From contig OY727093.1 of assembly GCA_963402885.1 (NCBI GenBank), forward strand, positions 28,581,409 to 28,645,408: DNA of 64,000 bases. Direction: 5' to 3'. Shown in pieces: positions 52,001-61,979 of this stretch (its first letter is position 1; every line of letters starts with the position of its first letter). This DNA is from Antedon bifida. Lineage: Eukaryota; Echinodermata; Crinoidea; Comatulida; Antedonidae. The translations under genes and the position numbers were made by a program. The notes under the pieces are model-generated. The model saw only the letters and a program-made list of their open reading frames with translations, had not been told where the DNA came from and made no database searches.

Positions 52001-55000
52001 TGAGGTGTTTGTGGAATAACCATTCATACTGTATATATTTCTAAATTTACATATTCCATATTTTGTGAAGTGATCCTGAATGTACAGATAGTTAATTAAC
52101 GAGATGATAGCATAAGTCCTCTGGAGTGTTACTAATGTGTGAAAAGGAGAAGGAAAATGAACGTATAGATTGGTATAACTACAGCGATTCCGTAGGCACG
52201 TATTCAGGCTTTAATTCCCAGGGGTAATTCGTTTAGGTATCGCATTTCTGCTGCGGTTAAACATGCCAGTGGCTGGATGTCGGAGGTCAATAATTCACAA
52301 GTTAGTTGCATCATTATGATGCAGCATTATAATATAATATGTCTGAATCAATATCAAACCAAAGGTTTCAAACCATTTGGTAAGTCTGTTAATTGAAATT
52401 ACACAAACACAGTTTTTTTTGGGTATGTTCAGATCCATGGTCCATGTCATATTATAATTAGCGTCGTAACAGGGAAGTGTTCAGATTCGGTTGACTAACG
52501 CTTTTGTTAGAAACTGAAGTGTCACCGATTTGGGTAAACATCTGGTATGCAGGAGTAAATTTGATTGGTTAGAGGTCAAAATCATTGATGCATGACTTTC
52601 GTATCATAACCATCTTTCACTAATCTTGTACCTTGAGCTGTCGTAACAAACGAAAGATCAGTGTCGTAAGAGGTGGCTTCCACTAATCTTTTCCTAGTTC
52701 AGATCTATACGCAGTGTACGATACGAAAGCATAACTCCATAGGTCTGAACAAGCCCTACTGTATTAAAGTGTATTTCTCTAAATGTCACGCATGTTTGTT
52801 TATCTTCACCCAATAATTTAAGCTTACTTACCCTTCGTGAGGTATGTTTCCGAACAAAATATATACAGCCAATCACAGTGGCAATGAACGACACAATACA
52901 CGCCGTGATATTTGCGCCACACATCATATACATAAGATATTTAAGCAGTTGCCGTATCGCCGAACAGTCACTTATTCCCTCGAATACGACGGAATTATTT
53001 TCATCCCCGCAAGAATGACTATCCTGGCAACAAAGGCACGAATTGCTAATGAGTTCATTTTCCTGCGCACATCTTTTGAACGTGTTAAGAAGAGCACCGC
53101 TATCGCCGGACAAGACAGCACCAACTAGATGAAGAATCACGCAGATTGCAGAAAGGAATGTGAAAAATGTTACCTGTGAAAGAGAAATGGAAGAAGTTGA
53201 AATTAGAGATAAAACTGGAAGTATCCTGTACTGCACTTGAAATACCAATCAAGATGATTCAGGAAGTATGAATGATAACAGTAATATATTTACTGTTTGT
53301 CAATTGCCATTTAAAAAGTTGTTTACTTAAGCATTTCTTAATGGCAATTCACTTCACAACTTTTTTGGCTGTACAGTACAGTATATCAGTCTCTCCAAGC
53401 TTCTTAACCTTCAAGGAGAGAGACTAATCACGCTTCTCAAGTGGTCACTGTGATGATATTTTTTAAACCTCCAGAATTCATAAAGCCTCGTCTACACTAT
53501 GAAAATTTATGTGACAAAAAATTGTGATGTGCCCATATATGGACATGATGATGTCATATCACTACCATACTTGGGTATGTCACTACCATATTTGGGAACA
53601 TCACACATTTTTTGTCAAACTAGTTTGATAGTGTATACAGAGCTTTAGGTGCTCATTCCAAGACAGAATCCTCTCCCGCTTGTTCCTTATCTGTCAATAT
53701 TCAAAATTAACACATAGCTAGGGGAAACTTAAACATTTGAATTTAAAAATCTTTAATATGGCCACGGGAGTTTACTGACATTTTGCCAATTTTCCACTCT
53801 AATACTGAAGTCACATTGGGTTACTCCAAAATTTAAGATTTCTATGTAAAATTTGGCAATCAACCGAGAGATTATCGAATAAAAAAGGCTTACGGATGTC
53901 AAATCCCATAGTTACTTGGAAAGTATTGATGCAAGACTTACAGTATATCAGGCAGGGTTAGATGACTTTTTACTGAGTCAGAATGTTAAACCATCCATTT
54001 TATTTGATAACTACACACTCATACCACATGACTCATTCACCTTTATTTTTTCATCCTTTATCAATCATCAATAGCATCTTCACTGGCAGACAACTGACTG
54101 TCTTTGGTTGATGTTCTCGTTTTTAAAATACAAGTTACACTATCAACTTAAGGTAAATTGTAAACAGTTTGAGAAGATTTGTAGTGATACAGGTCAAATG
54201 TCAATATCCACTACTCAATGTTGCAAGTCTTTTGACTTTAGTACAGTAAAGATAGAACATTTTATTAATCGTAATTTACTGGCTCATTGAATAGAAGTGC
54301 TGTTATAGAGTATCAACATTCATCTTAAAATGATTCTTAAATCAAACAACAGTGAGTCATACTTCTACTTGAAAGCAACTGCTCAGCTGAATCTAAGCTA
54401 TAGAGCTACAGTACATAGCGTAAGGTACAGGAATTGGGCTAGCATGTCATTGGTTTGAGAGCTGTACAGTATGTGCCATATTTGAATTACCCTATGCTCT
54501 GTCTACACTATCATTTCATTTAACTAGTTTGACAAAAAAGTGTGATGTGCCCAAACATGATAGTGATATGCCCAAATATGGTAGTGATATGACATCATCA
54601 TGTCCATATATGGGCACATCACATTTTTTTGTCACATAAAGTTTGATACTAGTGTAGATAGAGCTTTAGATTTATTGGTTTGCTGTATGTGCCATACTAT
54701 TTGCAGTATCCTTTAAGCTCTCAACTATTTATCAAACTAATTTGACAAAAAAAGTATACTGTGCTAAAATGTGGTAGTGATACTGTATGACATCATCATG
54801 TCCATATATGGGCATATCACATTTTGTTGTCACATAAAGTTTTATAGTGTAGACAGAACTTTAGGCAAAAATAAAACTGTTATTGCATCCTTCGGATGGG
54901 ACATAAAGTCGTTGGTCGCATATACAATGCACTATACTGTATAGGCATTATAGGCACTGTACAGTCTCTTGGCACCTACTGTATAATATAGTAGGTGCCA

Positions 55001-58000
55001 AGGGACTGTACAGTACATAAGAGGGCCTATAATCTGAATTTTCTCAACTAAGAACAAACAATGAATAATTTGCAATGAAACAACACGAACATTGAAATCA
55101 CGAAAAACTTTCATATGTGTAATATGTATTAAATTTGGTCGCATTAAATAAACACCCAATAATTTATGACGCTGTGTAATTTTAAACAATATATACTGTA
55201 AATCAGTCGAAAGAAACTGGCAGGCTTCGAACAGTATTTTCAATATTACCCTGTATTGATCACTGGTTATAAACTAAATTCAATCACGGACATTATGTTT
55301 CTGTGTTATTAAGTTATATGGCCTAGAATTGATTACACTCCGATTCAATGGTATAGTAAATTGAATTTAATATATTATGTTTGAACATCAACAGACATCA
55401 ATATTTGCCTCTCAAATTGGATACGTCAGATTTAGCATCTAGCTTTTGCCTCCAGCTAAAACATTTAGTTTGTAGAATTGAAAGTAAGAGTAACATTAAC
55501 ATAGCATCATGTACAGTACAGTAGGGATGTACTACTGTAGCAATATAAGAAGATAGGGTGGATTAAAAAAAAAACAACGTACATGAGAACTCAATGAGTA
55601 TTACTGTAGTTTACCTCCACTACAGAGAAGTTATACAGCCCCTATGTCTAGGCAGAGGTTGTTTTTCCTGTCTGCTTAATTGAAGTTTATTAATTTGGGC
55701 TGAACATAACTTTATTTAAAACAATCGTCTATACTAATATTTAAAAAAAATAAATTATTATTCTTATAAATTGTAAATCTTTATTTTTAGAAAATAATTA
55801 TACCACTGTAGTACAATGTTGCAATGAAAAGAGGTAACATAGTATTTGTTTGTTCGAAAAATGTTTTCATCTGGTTTTTCTATCTGTATATAATTCTTTC
55901 GTTAAACCATTCATGAATACGTACGTGTTGAAAACAAGTCAAAATGTTGCACACGTCATGTATTGAATTGTTTAATGTAAGAATTATATACAGATATTTG
56001 TTTGTTTTAATATTAGTCCACTAATGTAAAGCTTTGATTTAAAACTACCTCATCTACTGTAAATATTTATTCAAAATCCGAGACTGAAAGAGACTACTTT
56101 ATGGGGTAAATATTTCTTGTAAATTCAATCACAGAATGTCAGTGCCAATAAACATATTTAAATCCAGAACTAACAAATAAAATGTTTACAGTTTCAGCAA
56201 CATTTACAAATAACTCCATGTACAGTTTACCAGTAATGTACATCCTCCGTAATGTGTAATGCTATTATTGTCAGAAAGGAAGATACTAGTTTCATTTTCA
56301 AATTCATATACAAAATTAATTTCCCTTGCAATTTACAAAAGAAGGAAAATCTTAATAACATTCAACAGTCGCTGCGTATTGATTTGTAAAAATCAAATGA
56401 AAGTCTTCATGAGATTTCAAACTGAACGAACAACGGACAATAAAAATTGATTATACTAGGCTCAGAGAATTAGTTAATAGCGATGAACTGAAATTTCTAT
56501 GAAGGTACAACGCACAGATTGCCAGTGGCATTCATTTCATAGATTAGCATCTAGTAGCAAATTTAAGCATTTCATTGGCAATATAACCTTTGATATTTTA
56601 ACTTTCTTCTGAAAACAAAAATCAACTAAAAGTTATTATCATCATGCCTGAATTACTTTACAAGATGCTTGAAAGAAAACATTTCAAATTCAATTCAATA
56701 TTTACTTAAAGCTCTGTCCACACTATCAAACTAGTTTGATAAAAAAAGTGTGATGTGCCAAAATATGGTAGTGATATGCTCAAATATGATAGTAATATGA
56801 CATCATCATGTCCATATATGGGCACATCACATTTTTTTGTCACATAAAATTTAATAGTGTAGTGTATTTGATATAAGGTACATGTATTTTTCTATATTTC
56901 ATGAGCTATTTAACCATTCTTAATAGTGAGGAAAAAATAAGTCTTATCATATTGTACTGATATTCAATAACATTAGCATCAACAGTATATGATCGCGTAG
57001 GTGAATTTAGAGTGATTTCTAGAAGACCCAATTTAAATTCATGCAGAACACATTATTATCTACTTTACTACTGAATTGAAATTCTAACTGTATGTTATTT
57101 ATGCTACAAACAGTCATAGGAATACATGGTGAAGAAGGTACAGATCCAATCATCATGGCTTTTCTCTCAACATTATCATTTATCAAATCTATTTGCCATA
57201 ATTGCTAATTTGGATGTTTCAACCTTCCCAATTATATACTGTGAAGATGGCAATCTGTTGACAAGAAAACAGTACAGTACAGTACACACACAAAACAAAA
57301 ACCTTCAGACAAGTGTATTATTTTGCTGTGTGAAACTACTGTACCTTGACATGATTTGGACCAAGAAATTGGGGATTGGTAAACTGAAAACTAGCTACTG
57401 TATTAATACCATGTTGTTTGAAGGTTTGCATGGCGAAATCAATTGATATAAAGTTTGCGGTACACCATGTATAGTAGTGAGTTCCTTGATTTTTCGATCA
57501 ATATACTTTGATTGTCCTCAGGAGTGAGAATGTTTTAAAATGAGCAAGGCTTTATATATTTATTTAGAATTAATTTAGGTATTGAAAGAAAAAAAAATCT
57601 GAATAAACTGAAAACCACAAGCCTTTAATCTTGTTCTAATTGAATTTCAATACAGGATAATTTATAGAAATATTCCCTCTTAGTCTTAGAAGATATGTAC
57701 CTAAAGGTAGGTTATTTAAGGTCAACCTCCAAATTATGGGGAGTTAAATATGAATTAGAAAGTAGTCATTTTATTGAATCTCATAACTTATTTCTAATTT
57801 CTTCTAAATTTAGAATTCCAATTTAGTATCACCACTGGGCCTAGATCAATAATTATTCTAAGGTTTACAAGGCCAAGATATTTTATGTATAAGTAATTTA
57901 ATTCATTCATGTTGACATGAATTTATTAAAAAGGCTTTGACGAAGCGTTCAGAATTTAAAGTTTTCAAGCCAAAAGATAATTCATACTCATCTGTTGAAA

Positions 58001-59029
58001 ATAATTAGAGCAATAACACCTGAATACAAATTACACAAACCAACCATTTGTGGAGAGGGGTTTTCAATGAAAATCTCGCTCTTCGAGGATAAAGGGCTAT
58101 TATCAGTTTATCCAGGTAAGCTAGGCAGGAAATAGACTACAGTATTCAAATTTAAAAGTTTAAGCCTAGAGATAATTCATACTCATCTGCTGAAAATAAT
58201 TAGAGCAGTAACACCTGAATATAAATTACACAAACCAACCATTTGTGGAGAGGGATGTTCAATGAAAATTTCTACCTTTCGAGTTATATCTCGCTCTTCG
58301 AGGAGAAAGGGCTATTTTCAGTTTATCCAGGTAAGCTAGGCACGAAATAGGCTACAGTATTCAAATTTAAGTAATTCTATTCTGAAGCAGAACGTGGTTA
58401 ATAGAAAGAGGAAATCGTAATCGAATAGTTTAAGCTTTTAAATTCTTAAACAAGGAAATTAAGATCAAGTATAAGATACGGCACTTTGGAATTTCTAAAA
58501 TTATTGAGGTTGTACACCTTCCAGTAACCGAATTATGAATCAATTTGCTGTGTTCTGTACTTCTAGATACACTGAAGTGTTTTAAGCTCTTTAAGTAAAA
58601 GGGGATACAACTGATACCAATTGATAAATTACAATCATAAGACTAATTAATGAGAAGGCCAATAAGATTAATTAACGAAGGAAGTTTGAAACGAAAGCAT
58701 CGTAAACTGATCAATGATAATACAAAAGCATGTAGGAATTTATTAGTACTTTACTTTCTTAGTGATAGTTGAAAACACTTAGATAAAAAAAGTAAAGAAA
58801 TTACTACGATATGCGCGTAGCCGCGTGAAAACATTTTTTTTTTCCGCACCAGAACAGGTGTGAAAGATCCTTAAGACCTGAAGTACTGTACATGTTTACA
58901 GTACTGAGTACATTTTGTGTCATGCAATTTACAACATTTACAGAATACACTTCTATACACTCTGATACTTACAGCTAAAGAAGACGGCTGTTTCCATGCT
59001 ATAAGGCCTACACCACCAGTCAGTAAAAC
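28902..59029 (-). CDS. ENTREP/FAM189-family tetraspan protein (5' end missing)
   Basis: Spliced on the - strand from 58973-59029, 52832-53173, 42553-42666, 35044-35337 and 28902-31046. All junctions are phase 0 with GT-AG ends and give 983 residues to a TAA stop. Features in order: end of a membrane segment with GVGLIAWKQP; a membrane segment VTFFTFLSAICVILHLVGAV; a Cys-rich extracellular loop (SCLCCQDSHSC, FEGISDC); a fourth membrane segment; a proline-rich stretch with VPPPPYSPPEY and a second PPPY (VMPPPYS); then a long Ser/Arg-rich cytosolic tail. The GLxxWKxP-to-TFF transition and PPPPYxPPEY are diagnostic of FAM189/ENTREP. Mammalian members are endosomal proteins that recruit NEDD4-type ubiquitin ligases such as ITCH through PPxY. 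One ancestral gene probably corresponds to vertebrate ENTREP1-3, so no paralogue symbol is given. The start and first membrane segment are not in the window. Confidence 0.92.
32420..32580 (+). mobile_element. Family A MITE copy
   Basis: Both arms near consensus; in the ENTREP-like intron between 31046 and 35044. Confidence 0.88.
34731..34909 (-). mobile_element. Family A MITE copy, three units
   Basis: Both arms (aagctctgtcgacattatc; gatagtgtagacagaggttt), three internal units, TA on both borders. Confidence 0.88.
35044..35337 (-). CDS. ENTREP/FAM189-like exon with two PPxY motifs
   Basis: 98 codons, phase 0 both sides. Contains FVDPIFTPPSVPPPPYSPPE and NVMPPPYSTLDWPRG. The two PPPY sites are predicted ligands for WW domains of NEDD4/ITCH-class ligases. 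Acceptor ttctttcttcag, donor GTATAC. Confidence 0.93.
35588..36105. repeat. Tandem duplication of about 260 bp in ENTREP-like intron
   Basis: cttcctcctataccttgtct and cagattctaaatttaaccat...tagttaatcacatagaaaag recur in two successive blocks (35588-35860, 35872-36100). Confidence 0.8.
36528..38121 (+). mobile_element. Helentron/Helitron-like non-autonomous element, copy 1
   Basis: 1594 bp between flanking T residues. The 5' end is a hairpin (aggtgatcattt ... aaatgatcacct). The 3' end repeats aaaatgatcaccta, then a short hairpin (ttcgtca-aag-tgacgaa), then ttaaattCTAG followed by TTT. A 3' hairpin about 8-10 nt before CTAG is the Helitron-type terminus; T-T insertion and subterminal inverted motifs suit the Helentron/Helitron2 group. 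No Rep/helicase ORF. Carries two TGACGTCA (CRE-like) palindromes and two diverged internal repeats of about 355 bp (about 37265-37910). Confidence 0.65.
38939..39132 (-). mobile_element. Family A MITE copy, four units
   Basis: Longest copy: four tandem ccatatttgagcatatcatta-type units between the arms; the right arm lost its gtttgatag part. Confidence 0.86.
41000..41095 (+). mobile_element. tRNA-like SINE head
   Basis: gcggaattgtagcatagtgc...cagtggttattgttctacta then gagttctaattctg; same layout as the element at 10667. Confidence 0.4.
41106..41265 (-). mobile_element. Family A MITE copy
   Basis: Both arms; the last bases are contracted (gatagtgtagagctta). Confidence 0.87.
42553..42666 (-). 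CDS. ENTREP/FAM189-like exon, juxtamembrane
   Basis: 38 codons, phase 0 both sides: EEEETMNHTLVSRSFTTLSS then YSSPVSIIQTYNQCLEVL, donor GTGAAG. Assigned by phase, splice sites and position between the last membrane segment and the PPPY exon; the sequence itself is not diagnostic. Other small exons in the flanking 6.5-10 kb introns cannot be excluded. Confidence 0.65.
43000..46350 (-). other. ENTREP-like intron, no gene seen
   Basis: AT-rich intronic DNA. Contains a family B copy, a 30-bp duplication (tgacctggatgca...tgtcatgggt at about 43630-43685), a 22-bp duplication (agatccagggaacaataac type, about 45755-45800) and related blocks at 42781 and 44075 (gaaacct-at-aactgtact). Confidence 0.5.
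44810..45134 (+). mobile_element. Family B copy
   Basis: Interior ccattttaatgccacataat and ggtttttggtt typical; right end gacaatacatctttaaa, left end altered by a C-run. Confidence 0.78.
46355..47545. mobile_element. 1.19-kb inverted-repeat element with 18-bp tandem arms
   Basis: Arms at about 46355-46540 and 47375-47545 are inverted copies of each other. Both carry tandem units of the type caagtcggcccc / caactcggcctc (period about 18), an outer block aaaccgtctcggccaaagtc and an inner block taaagtatggaa. The centre (about 46540-47375) has no recognisable gene. Confidence 0.78.
48614..48968. repeat. Tandem duplication of about 180 bp
   Basis: aacatggattttgatgaaat through taaccctgccatgaaagctg occurs twice (48614-48792, 48796-48968) with scattered differences. 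Confidence 0.88.
49972..50155. repeat. Tandem duplication of about 95 bp
   Basis: actttctttaaaacttagag and attagaata...attatgtttga appear in two adjacent blocks. Confidence 0.85.
50241..50387. repeat. Long hairpin / foldback element
   Basis: Arms of about 65 bp: gatttcaaatgatttatgtg on the left has its inverse cacataaatcatttgaaatc on the right, extending outward through ttaaccaaaaaa / ttttttggttgaa. Loop is about 20 nt. No coding potential. Confidence 0.85.
50427..50573 (+). mobile_element. Family A MITE copy
   Basis: Arms aaagctgtgtatacattac and gtttgatagtgttggtagag; single internal unit. Confidence 0.84.
52832..53173 (-). CDS. ENTREP/FAM189-like exon, membrane segments and Cys-rich loop
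   Basis: 114 codons, phase 0 both sides. Begins VTFFTFLSAICVILHLVGAV (membrane segment). The loop holds Cys residues in the patterns SCLCC, SHSC and GISDC. Then follow CGANITACIVSFIATVIGC (membrane segment) and the basic end RKHTSRR. Donor is GTAAGT. Loop cysteines presumably form disulfides (inference). Confidence 0.94.
53482..53645 (-). mobile_element. Family A MITE copy
   Basis: Arms aaagcctcgtctacactatg and gatagtgtatacagagcttt, TA borders. Confidence 0.87.
54495..54666 (+). mobile_element. Family A MITE copy
   Basis: Both arms, two internal units; small insertions in each arm (tcatttcatttaac, actagtg). Confidence 0.86.
54715..54861 (+). mobile_element. Family A MITE copy adjacent to another
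   Basis: Begins 48 nt after the copy ending at 54666, same orientation; left arm degraded (aagctctcaactatttatc). Confidence 0.82.
54956..55014. repeat. 59-nt near-perfect hairpin
   Basis: A 25-nt arm (actgtacagtctcttggcac...) pairs with its inverse over its full length with one G:U-type mismatch; loop gtataatat (9 nt). Confidence 0.85.
55880..55997. repeat. Small inverted-repeat element
   Basis: tatctgtatataattctt at the left and aagaattatatacagata at the right, about 118 bp apart in total. A similar layout occurs at 38285-38357 (ttgtaattcttttcgaaa / tttcgaaaagaattacaa). Confidence 0.7.
56708..56863 (+). mobile_element. Family A MITE copy
   Basis: Left arm aaagctctgtccacactatc; right arm degraded (aaaatttaatagtgtagtg). 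Confidence 0.83.
57953..58372. repeat. Tandem duplication of about 210 bp
   Basis: gataattcatactcatctg...caaaccaaccatttgtgg, then gggctat-ttcagtttatccaggtaagctagg, occurs twice; the second copy carries a short extra segment (tttctacctttcgagttata). Confidence 0.88.
58973..59029 (-). CDS. ENTREP/FAM189-like exon, end of membrane segment
   Basis: 57-nt exon between acceptor atattttctttcag and donor GTAAGT, encoding VLLTGGVGLIAWKQPSSLA. Its last residues read directly into VTFF of the next exon, as in the vertebrate proteins. Confidence 0.92.
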
Positions 59030-59204
59030 CTGAAAGAAAATATTCAGTTTGTTAAAAGTTTCTGTTACAAAAAAAAGTAATTTCACATTTGAGGCTGTGA
59101 GCATCAAATAATCTTTATCAAGACCTACAGTAAGAAATAGACATTTCACTGCTGTCTGCACACATGGACTTGGCTTGGTGAGTTGAGCTTATCACAGTAA
59201 TGAT

Positions 59205-59364
59205 AAAGCTCTCTCTACACTATCCAACTAGTTTGACAAAAAAAGTGTAATATATGATAGTGATATATGCCCAAAAATCTAGACATGAACACATAAACAT
59301 ATGTCCATATATGGGCACATCACATTTTGTTGTCACATAAAGTTTGATAGTGTAGACAGAACTT
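59205..59364 (+). mobile_element. Family A MITE copy
   Basis: Both arms; internal units rearranged around 59250-59300 and no normal gatgtgccc start. Confidence 0.82.
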
Positions 59365-60144
59365 AAGAAAAGCATTAAAATGTTATTTCCAAGAATGTGA
59401 CTCTGTAGGCTTCACAGAGTGCATTCGCACTGGCTTGGTAAGTTTTACCAATCAAACTTATTCCTCCTTAGTCCTCCAGTCAGTTTCAGTACTGGGATGT
59501 TTGCACAGGAGTTATGGTTAAACTTTATTCAGTTTGTAAAGTCAAGTCTTACTACAGTACCAAAAACAGTTCAGTGCGATTTCTGGGACATTACTTTTAG
59601 TGTTTTAATCCTTACAATGTTAAAAATTAATAATTCTATTTTGAAAAAAAGTTTTAAAATAAATAACATGTTATTATTGACCAACACAGCACTTTCAATT
59701 GGTTTGTAATTCAAATGATTATGAAAACCATTTACTAGAATCTCTTTAAATAGTTTCAATTCACAGGTGTGAATATCCATCCATATCTGGCATGATTTAT
59801 GAATAATGAAATTATAGATATTGATATTATAATGAGCATGAAATTAAAAATAGAAATATTAATATCATATTACTACTTGCTGTTTGGTGTACAGTACATA
59901 ATTGGAAGAATAAACGCCATGTTACTACTATATTTCTCAGTACAAAGCAAAGGTTCTTTCTTTTATCATGTGGTATTAATGATATTCAAAGCATTACTAG
60001 CTTTATGAAGGATAAATTTAATTCAATCAATCATAAACTATAATGCACTGTTATTAAAAAATGTGCCCTGACGCATGGCCTCCAAATAAAACTGTACAGT
60101 AGGTTGGATTAAATCAACAGTGTACTGTACATACATCAATTTTT

Positions 60145-61738
60145 AGGTGATCATTTAGAATAAAATGATCACCTATTGTTATTGTATAAAATCTTTATTA
60201 TTATTTTTTTTTTTTTTATTATTTTTTTTCTTTTTATTGTTTCTGTACACTATTTTGTGTAACAATTATCTCAAAAAGTTTAATGTCAATGATTACAAAA
60301 ATTTCAGAATATCTTTCAAATAATACAACTTAATCCTAATAAGCTTTCCAGCGTGATCACTCATCCGTGACGACATTTATACGCCATTTTGCGAAATCAC
60401 ATTATCAATCATATCTCCATAATTCATTATCACATATTAATGAAATTCACTACACGTAAACTTCAGATCAAGGGTAAAAATATTAGCAAATAAAAACGCA
60501 CGCGCACGTAGGTTCATGCGCGTGATATCGCGCGTTAAAAATTTAAAACGCTCAAAATTAAGTTTTGATCAATTTAGAGCATGAATTAGGCCATTTGCGT
60601 GTTTCAAAAAATTACTGCGCAAAAATGCGTTTTTGCGCGCGCGATACTTAAAAAGCGTAAAAAATATGAATTTTTTTTACAAATCTCATTCTACTCACCA
60701 TCCTTAGTACATTCACCAAATTTGAGTCAGTTCCGACTTAAAATAACGCTATACGAGCACGTTAAAAATGACAAAATGCGCACATTTATTTTACAAAAGT
60801 TCTGAAAATGGTAAAAAATAAGTCTTTTTTAAAATGAAAATAATTCTTCAGAATGCAAGATGACCCCCGATTTTTTTAACTTATTCTGGAAGCCATTGAG
60901 TTGTAGATATGAATTCATGTACACATTTTACGTACAAAATGTTTTGACGTCATCAAATGGCCACTTGAATTTAAAAATTAGGATTTGTTATCTTTTTGTG
61001 TAGATTATCACATTCAACAGAGCGCATCTTGGTTATGTGTGCTCGAATTTCACACAACTTTCAGTATGTGCTTGCTTAATTAATTATCTTTATCATGAGT
61101 TGACACTACCTTCATTTTAATGACGTCATCACGCGTAAAAACTTAAATAACGTAGGCCGTGTAATTTCACCTTCGCAGTAAATTTGAATATCTTACAGCT
61201 CTTCAGAATTGAAGGTTACCTTGATGATTATAATTTATTATGAAAGCTGATAAAATGTAGATATTAATTCATATAAAAATTAAGCCTATCGGATGTTGTG
61301 ACGTTAACATATGGCCAGTTGAAGTGAAAAAGTAGTTTTTTCATATTTTTCGTCAAAGTTATACACAATTCAAAGAGCGCGCACAGCGCTTCTACGTGCC
61401 AAATTTTTTTCCAAATCTTATATTTTTTTGCTCAATTAATTATCTTTCGAAATTGTTATCTTAAAGTTTAGTTTGATAACGTCATCATGCCAAAAAATTA
61501 GAACATGTGTCCCGTAATTTCACCTATGCTACACTGTATATAGATATACAGTATATACTGTACATATTGTATATGGCATATAGGCACAACTCAGCACTAT
61601 AAGCATATAATAGGATGGCATACATCAACATTTTCCGATCGTATGTTAACGTACGTGCATGTTTAAAAAAAAATTAATTTCAGTAAAATGATAAAAATGA
61701 TCACCTATAATTCGTCAAAGTGACGAATTAAATTCTAG
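60145..61738 (+). mobile_element. Helentron/Helitron-like non-autonomous element, copy 2
   Basis: Appears identical to the copy at 36528: start and end are offset by exactly 23617, so no net indel, and every line compared by eye agreed. Same orientation; flanks differ immediately outside (left atcaattttt, right ttatcttgtt). Confidence 0.68.
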
Positions 61739-61816
61739 TTTATCTTGTTATAGTTTGTATACCCTATTTATTAAATTAATCAACCAATCTGAAAATCTTT
61801 TTTTAGCAATGAATAA

Positions 61817-61842
61817 GGGGGGGGGGGGAGGGGGGGTGGTTG
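61817..61842 (+). repeat. G-run with quadruplex potential
   Basis: A run of ten or more G, an A, seven G, then ggtggttggg, just after the Helentron-like copy 2. Confidence 0.8.
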
Positions 61843-61979
61843 GGAGGAAGCGATAGTGACCACTGCCATAACTGTTGAAACCCATGATGATCTACAGTAT
61901 TTAATACAACAAAATAGTTAGTCTCAGATGGTCTCAGCATGGAAAAATACATTTCTCTACATTTTTTAAATTTATTTAT

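Noticed and set aside
52844-53128. Plus-strand ORF of 94 residues
   Set aside because: Antisense shadow of the ENTREP-like membrane exon.
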